DNA of 64,000 bases from Brasenia schreberi (lineage: Eukaryota > Streptophyta > Magnoliopsida > Nymphaeales > Cabombaceae), in NCBI GenBank assembly GCA_036023115.1, contig JAYKKT010000047.1, positions 2,596,501 to 2,660,500 on the forward strand, read 5' to 3'. The position numbers and the translations under genes are program-made. Below, one piece after another: positions 59,847 to 64,000 of the stretch. The stretch's first letter is position 1, and each line of letters opens with the position of its first letter. The notes beneath the pieces are model-generated. The model was not told the DNA's origin. It was given only the letters and a program-made list of their open reading frames with translations, and did not search any database.

Positions 59847-60067
59847 GTATAGAGCATTATTGGTTAAATTGCTTTTTTTTTTTTATAAAATCTAGCTTTT
59901 ACTTTTAGTAGTTTAGTCTAATAATATAAGCATCTCTTGCATCTCTCTTGACCAAATTGCACTAATTTTGTATAATATCTTAATATTCCAACTCTTAAGT
60001 ATTTGAAGTTGCAACGCACGCCAATTCCAACTCCTGCATCATCTATTTCACTCAAATTATCAAATTT

Positions 60068-60190
60068 ATGGCACCTATTAGCTCAATGGTAGGACACTTC
60101 GACGCCCTTGTTCTTCGTGGGTAGTTTGACTCATGGGGCTTCTGCCTCCCTTGCAAGGTTTCTCTTGATAGTTTGGCACTTCATGTCTCA
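60068..60190 (+). mobile_element. tRNA-derived SINE, forward
   Basis: TTAGCTCAATGGTAGGACAC is a good A box and GTGGGTAGTTTGACTCATGG a degraded B box at tRNA spacing. Confidence 0.55.
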
Positions 60191-60294
60191 TTCTAGTGAT
60201 TCATTGCAAGCTGTTTTTTATAATTCGAGTTTTGTTGGGTTTTTTTTCTTTTTTAATCAGCCAATACGATATCATCTATAAATAATATACACAG

Positions 60295-60455
60295 TGTCAG
60301 ACTTAAGATTTTTTTTGATGAAACGCACATATAACTCACATTCACAAAACCCTTGTATTTTTTTATATGTAATGACAAACTCAATAACTTTTAAGATTTT
60401 AGGTGAAGCGTATGCCTCACGTCCCTCACCTCACCCTAAAGTGAGTCTACAACTG
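60295..60455. mobile_element. MITE relic of the same CAGTGG-type family
   Basis: GTGTCAGACTTAAGATTTTTTTTGA at the left and CCCTAAAGTGAGTCTACAACTG at the right parallel the ends and internal GTATGCCTCAC stretch of 59689-59846. The termini are degraded. Confidence 0.35.
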
Positions 60456-60584
60456 AACGTGCATCAAGGTACACAAAGTTGTTTTCTATACTTCATCCAT
60501 AAAGAATACATAAAAATTGTTTTATTTATTTACCTTGCTTTCCCTTCGTTATGTACGGATGCAAGTGCTTCACATTAGTTTTTG

Positions 60585-60925
60585 ATTAACAACAACAACA
60601 ACTAAGCCTTTTTCAATACTAGATGGGGCTGACTACATAGATCTTTGTCCCTATCATGTGCCATGATAGCAGCTAACTCACAGTAAGCTAGATCATTCTT
60701 TATTGTTTCTTTTCAACACTTTTGTGGTCATCTTATACCTCTTTTAATACTTTTAAAATCTAGTTTTTCATACCTTTTTATAGGTTCTTCTTTTGATCTT
60801 CTTTCTATATATTAAAACCATCTTAAATGTTATTATCTCATTTTATTCTACATTAGTGTCACTCTTAATTTGTTTCTAATAACCTCATTATATATATAGT
60901 CTTTTCTTATATGACCACTTTTGTT
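60585..60925 (-). mobile_element. RTE-type LINE 3' fragment, reverse
   Basis: Starts with CAACAACAACAACTAAGCC, the reverse of the (TTG)n tail, then ACTAGATGGGGCTGACTACAT and the reverse of the LINE C-terminal segment up to TTTCTAATAACCTCATTATA near 60890. Many substitutions; an older copy. Confidence 0.8.
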
Positions 60926-61509
60926 GTCGTCCCCTACCTCTATTGTTTTTTTATCATGCATTTTTTTTGTCTAAACCTTGTCAAATACACGATTTCGCAA
61001 GTACAGCCACCTAATCATGCTATTTACTCGATGCCACTCAATCTTTCAGTTATTACATCAATTCCAAGTTATAGTTAATTGCCAACCATTTGGAGGCTGA
61101 AGAATTTTTTTTAATAGAAAAATAATTTGAAATCAGATGTATGTCCAGCGCTGCGAACGACGTGCAATCATGGATTCCCGGGTAAGGAGAGTTGTTGATC
61201 GAATCGAATTCTGTGCTGATCCAGAAAGACCCAGGTCCAGATCTTTTAAGAAGCCAATATTAGACTTGGATCTGAACCCTATCAGATTTTACATGAGGAA
61301 ATCATACAGGCATCACAAAAGGAGTCCAACGACACCCCAATTAATATATATTTTTTACATTAAAGGTTATAAAATCTTAATGGAGATTGTGTTTTTTTCA
61401 TACATTTTGTGTTGACCACCCTTAAATCAAGCCAGTTTGGAGTAAATTGAGATCAAAAGTTTTAAACAGTCAGCTTTGGTTTCATCAATTAGACCCATTA
61501 TGTTACAGG
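60926..61509. other. Sequence between two diverging LINE tails, no gene
   Basis: A 92-codon plus-strand frame (61137-61415) includes DPERPRSRSFKKPILDLDLN, similar in base sequence to the GATCCAGATC-type repeat at about 15770-15810. It is not taken as a gene. Confidence 0.35.
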
Positions 61510-61910
61510 AGTATAAGTATTAGGTAGTTAATCATTAACATATACAAAAGATGTTTGTAATATAAAGATGGATGAGTGATCACACAAGTGAAGACCGTAA
61601 TGTAATGAGGTAAAAACAAATTAAGAGTGATACCCATAGATGCTAAAAAGAGAGAAAATAGTTTAACATGATTTGCACACATAGAAAAACAATGAAATGA
61701 AGCTTCGATAAAAAGATATAAAAAATTAGGCAGTGAGAATGTTAAAAAAAAAGGCCACAAAAGTGTTAGACGGAAACAATAAAGAATTATCGGCTTATAT
61801 TGAGTTATTTGTTAGCATGACACATGGTCAAGCTCTATATAAACAAAGAATTCATGTAGCCGATCCCATTTAGTATATAAGAAAAGGCTTAGTTGTTGTT
61901 GTTGTTAGTT
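61510..61910 (+). mobile_element. RTE-type LINE 3' fragment, forward
   Basis: GTTAATCATTAACATATACAAAAGATG to ATTCATGTAGCCGATCCCATTTAGT and a (TTG)n tail at about 61895-61908. It is homologous to 250-655 but with many indels; no frame survives. Confidence 0.8.
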
Positions 61911-63080
61911 TTAGTTGCACCCAAACTTGGAACTCAAACCAAACCAGCCGATCCCTCTGGTTTATGTTATGTTTCATGTATTCTAATCCACTTTCAGGTC
62001 CTGTCTTAAGATAGTAAGGTTCTAGTTTCATTTGAAAAATTAAGCCAAAAAAAATGGCTTGGAACCATTTGTACCTGTCCTAGTTTTGTGTTCTGATAGG
62101 TGGAACTAGAACCAAATGGTCCATGATTCTAGTTCAGTTTCGGTTCTGGTTCTCACGGTTCCAACTATGGACCAATTCTAAAGTGGTTTGAGTCCATATA
62201 AATAAAATGCGCTGAGAGGAGGTTAAAACCGGCCACCTCTAACCACCCTCATCTCATATATTAGTTGGACTTATGAGTTCAACCCGCATAAATAAAATGG
62301 ACTGCATCAAGTTGTCATCAAACCTTAACCTTAGCAGCTTCCAGGATAAACCCAATCCATTAGTATCAAGAGGCCGGACCCTGTTTGAATGTACATCTCA
62401 TATTTGAATGACCCACTCAAATCAATAAAGAATATCATGCATTACTAACAAGGTTTGTAATTTTGTACAACTTTACACATAAACAGTTGACCAACAACTC
62501 ATCCTTTTGGCGAGCTTCATGAGTCAAGCCGCCGAGCCAAATCGAACACAAACTGTTCATGTTTAGCTCGGTCGTGGTCACAAACCGAACAAGAACAAGC
62601 TCGAAACTAGCCAAATCGAGCTTACCTCCAGCTGTTCATATTTAGCTCAGTGAAGGTCACCAACCGAGCTTGAACAAGCTCGAGACTAGCCGAATCGAAG
62701 CCTGCCTCCGAGCGGCTTTTGACCAAACCTAGTTGTTGTCAAATCTGGAAGTCACAAGGTCTCATACAGGCGTTCGAGGAGAACCTACTGATTTGATCTC
62801 AGGCTCTCAGCTGACCCGGTGCTCCCTTCGAACAAGGGCATCCCCCATTCCTCTTTAACCATGTGTGGCCATGTTTCCTTTTTGGCGTCTCTCTGATCGT
62901 TGACCGTTTCCCTTCTTCATTCACACATCTCTCTGCTCTCTCTCTGACCCTTTGTTTATTAAAATGCACGAAAATCTGTGTCCTACGGAATCCCTCTTTT
63001 ATATCTCATTTAAACCGTCTTTAGATCAAACATGACGACGCCCATTTTGAAAATTGAATGAATCTTTTTGCTTCTTTCAT
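61911..63080. other. Intergenic repeats, no gene
   Basis: GGTTC-type repeat at 62090-62190, a 79-bp tandem pair at 62553-62710 with AGCTCG-rich units, then AT/CT-rich sequence leading to the Ca2+-ATPase gene. No exon. Confidence 0.45.
62553..62710. repeat. 79-bp tandem repeat, two units
   Basis: CTGTTCATGTTTAGCTCGG at 62553 and CTGTTCATATTTAGCTCAG at 62632 start two similar units, each containing GAACAAGCTCGA and ACTAGCC-AATCGA. Confidence 0.85.
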
Positions 63081-63083
63081 AGA

Positions 63084-63183
63084 TTCTTCGTGGTAGCTTC
63101 CGATTATGTTCTTGGTGTTGAAAAGTACGCGTTTTGAGGCGTTTTGAAAAGTACGTGTTCTCTCTCTTCGTGGTAGCTTCCGA
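63084..63183 (+). repeat. 80-bp spaced direct repeat before the ACA gene
   Basis: CTTCGTGGTAGCTTCCGA occurs at about 63086 and 63166. Between the two, GTTTTGAAAAGTACG or a close variant occurs twice. It lies 85 bases before the ATPase start codon, so probably in the leader or promoter. Confidence 0.7.
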
Positions 63184-63267
63184 CCATTATCAAACACTTG
63201 GAAGGAACAATGGTTATGGTCTAAAAGTGGGTTTTGAGTTACTGGTTTGAATCTGGTGCCGGGGAAA

Positions 63268-63444
63268 ATGGAGAGCTATCTGAACAAGAACTTTGGTGGT
63301 GTGAGATCGAAGAACTCTTCGGAAGAGGCTTTGAGACGATGGAGAAGGGTGTGTGGGGTCGTCAAGAACCCGAAACGGAGGTTTCGATTCACGGCGAACC
63401 TTTCCAAGAGATCGGAAGCGGAGGCAATGCGGAGAACCAATCAT
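63268..63444 (+). CDS. Autoinhibited Ca2+-ATPase (ACA, type IIB), first exon
   Basis: The start at 63268 gives MESYLNKNFGG, the standard beginning of plant ACA1/ACA2-type pumps. An upstream in-frame ATG at 63247 is ignored because homologues start at MESYL. The 59-codon exon covers the N-terminal autoinhibitory and calmodulin-binding segment (RWRRVCGVVKNPKRRFRFTA, NLSKRSEAEAMRRTNH) and ends in a GTATAT donor at 63445. These pumps export Ca2+ from the cytosol using ATP. The basic amphipathic N-terminus inhibits the enzyme until Ca2+/calmodulin binds. The transmembrane and catalytic exons lie beyond the right edge. The intron seen so far contains a SINE. Confidence 0.9.
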
Positions 63445-63565
63445 GTATATCCCTCCCTCCCTCTGTGTGTGTGATGTTTACCTGTTTGGATTGTTGCTGG
63501 TCCGAGAAATTGGTGGGCGTTCCCAATTTCTCTGTTTTGTGTTGGAATTACCAATACCATGATCT

Positions 63566-63662
63566 TCAAAAGCCAGATATGCACGCCACGAGCATCGAAT
63601 TCACGATTTTCAACCTGTGAGTGGAACCCCCTACCCAGGTGAGCTAACGCTGTGAGTGCTGG
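63566..63662 (-). mobile_element. tRNA-derived SINE (family A) in ACA intron 1
   Basis: AGCATCGAATTCACGATTTTC (reverse B box, two changes from other copies) and CTACCCAGGTGAGCTAACGC (reverse A box). Confidence 0.65.
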
Positions 63663-64000
63663 CCTCATAGGAATTTAGTCAGAAGAAAATGGTTCATAAG
63701 TTCTTCGCTTTGGGTGGAACTACCAAGATCTGACCTTGATGGGTCTTTGAAAGAATCACTTGTTTTTGTGTCCTTACTTGGTTGTCTTGATTACTAATGT
63801 GTTCATGGAGCCCATTTTGGTGTAATGAGATGAAATGGCATCAAGTGTTGCGTTACGGGTTCATACATTTGGTGTCTCTCTTCTTCTTTTCTCCTGAAAA
63901 TGAAGATACTTTCTCCCCCAGGGTCCTGAATTTTGGATAATTTCCTACTGTTTGATTTCTGGATACTTCTGTTAACCCATCCAGAACGTAAAATGAACTC
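63663..64000 (+). other. Intron 1 of the ACA gene (continues beyond window)
   Basis: T-rich noncoding sequence with no second ACA exon before the window ends. Confidence 0.5.

Noticed and set aside
17177..63662. SINE copies as true tRNA genes
   Set aside because: A and B boxes are present, but no unit folds into a complete acceptor and anticodon cloverleaf by inspection, and each is joined to a non-tRNA tail.
1..64000. CRISPR array, operon or other prokaryotic system
   Set aside because: No array with regular spacers; spliced genes and plant retroelements show a nuclear plant genome.

Overview
This window is nuclear DNA of a flowering plant. The genes have spliced exons with GT...AG introns. 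The recognisable families are plant ones: a class I formin with a signal peptide and membrane segment, a BTB-TAZ (BT) protein, an X8/GH17-type cell-wall protein, and a calmodulin-regulated Ca2+-ATPase N-terminus. The intergenic space is old transposon debris: an RTE-type LINE with (TTG)n tails, a hAT element, a Ty1/copia element, tRNA-derived SINEs, MITEs and long AT/GT microsatellites. The species cannot be fixed from the sequence; nothing points to a grass, and a eudicot, magnoliid or basal angiosperm would all fit.

Layout. 1-650 is the 3' end of an RTE-type LINE. 861-7990 is a compound hAT region with TAGCGG-rich ends and a decayed minus-strand transposase (about 2768-5396). A second, longer LINE copy abuts its right end (7991-10622). 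11271-11459 is the last exon of a SPOC-domain gene stranded beside this cluster. 12.8-13.6 kb is microsatellite with a MITE. 14.3-15.57 kb holds a minus-strand GH17-remnant plus X8 gene with a frameshift. 15.6-25.6 kb is repeat-rich intergenic DNA. 25789-31109 is an intact four-exon formin gene (906 codons, plus strand). 31.2-35.6 kb is a degraded minus-strand copia element, and 35.6-42.7 kb is AT-rich and repetitive.

42796-46288 is an intact five-exon BT4-type BTB/TAZ gene (382 codons, minus strand) whose first intron holds SINEs and a 381-bp tandem duplication. 48.5-50.5 kb is a probable F-box/FBD remnant. 50.8-53.8 kb holds exons of an interferon-related developmental regulator (IFRD) family gene on the minus strand with a frameshift. 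57-63 kb is again repeats. 63268-63444 is the first exon of a plasma-membrane-type autoinhibited Ca2+-ATPase (ACA) running off the right edge.

The genes are unrelated neighbours and do not form a pathway or cluster. I found no convincing undescribed system. The points most worth following are the architecture of the hAT/LINE cluster (one left terminus, two right terminus-like regions and an internal copy of its own flank), the SINE-bounded duplication inside the BT4 intron, and the GH17-X8 gene that has lost a conserved cysteine.
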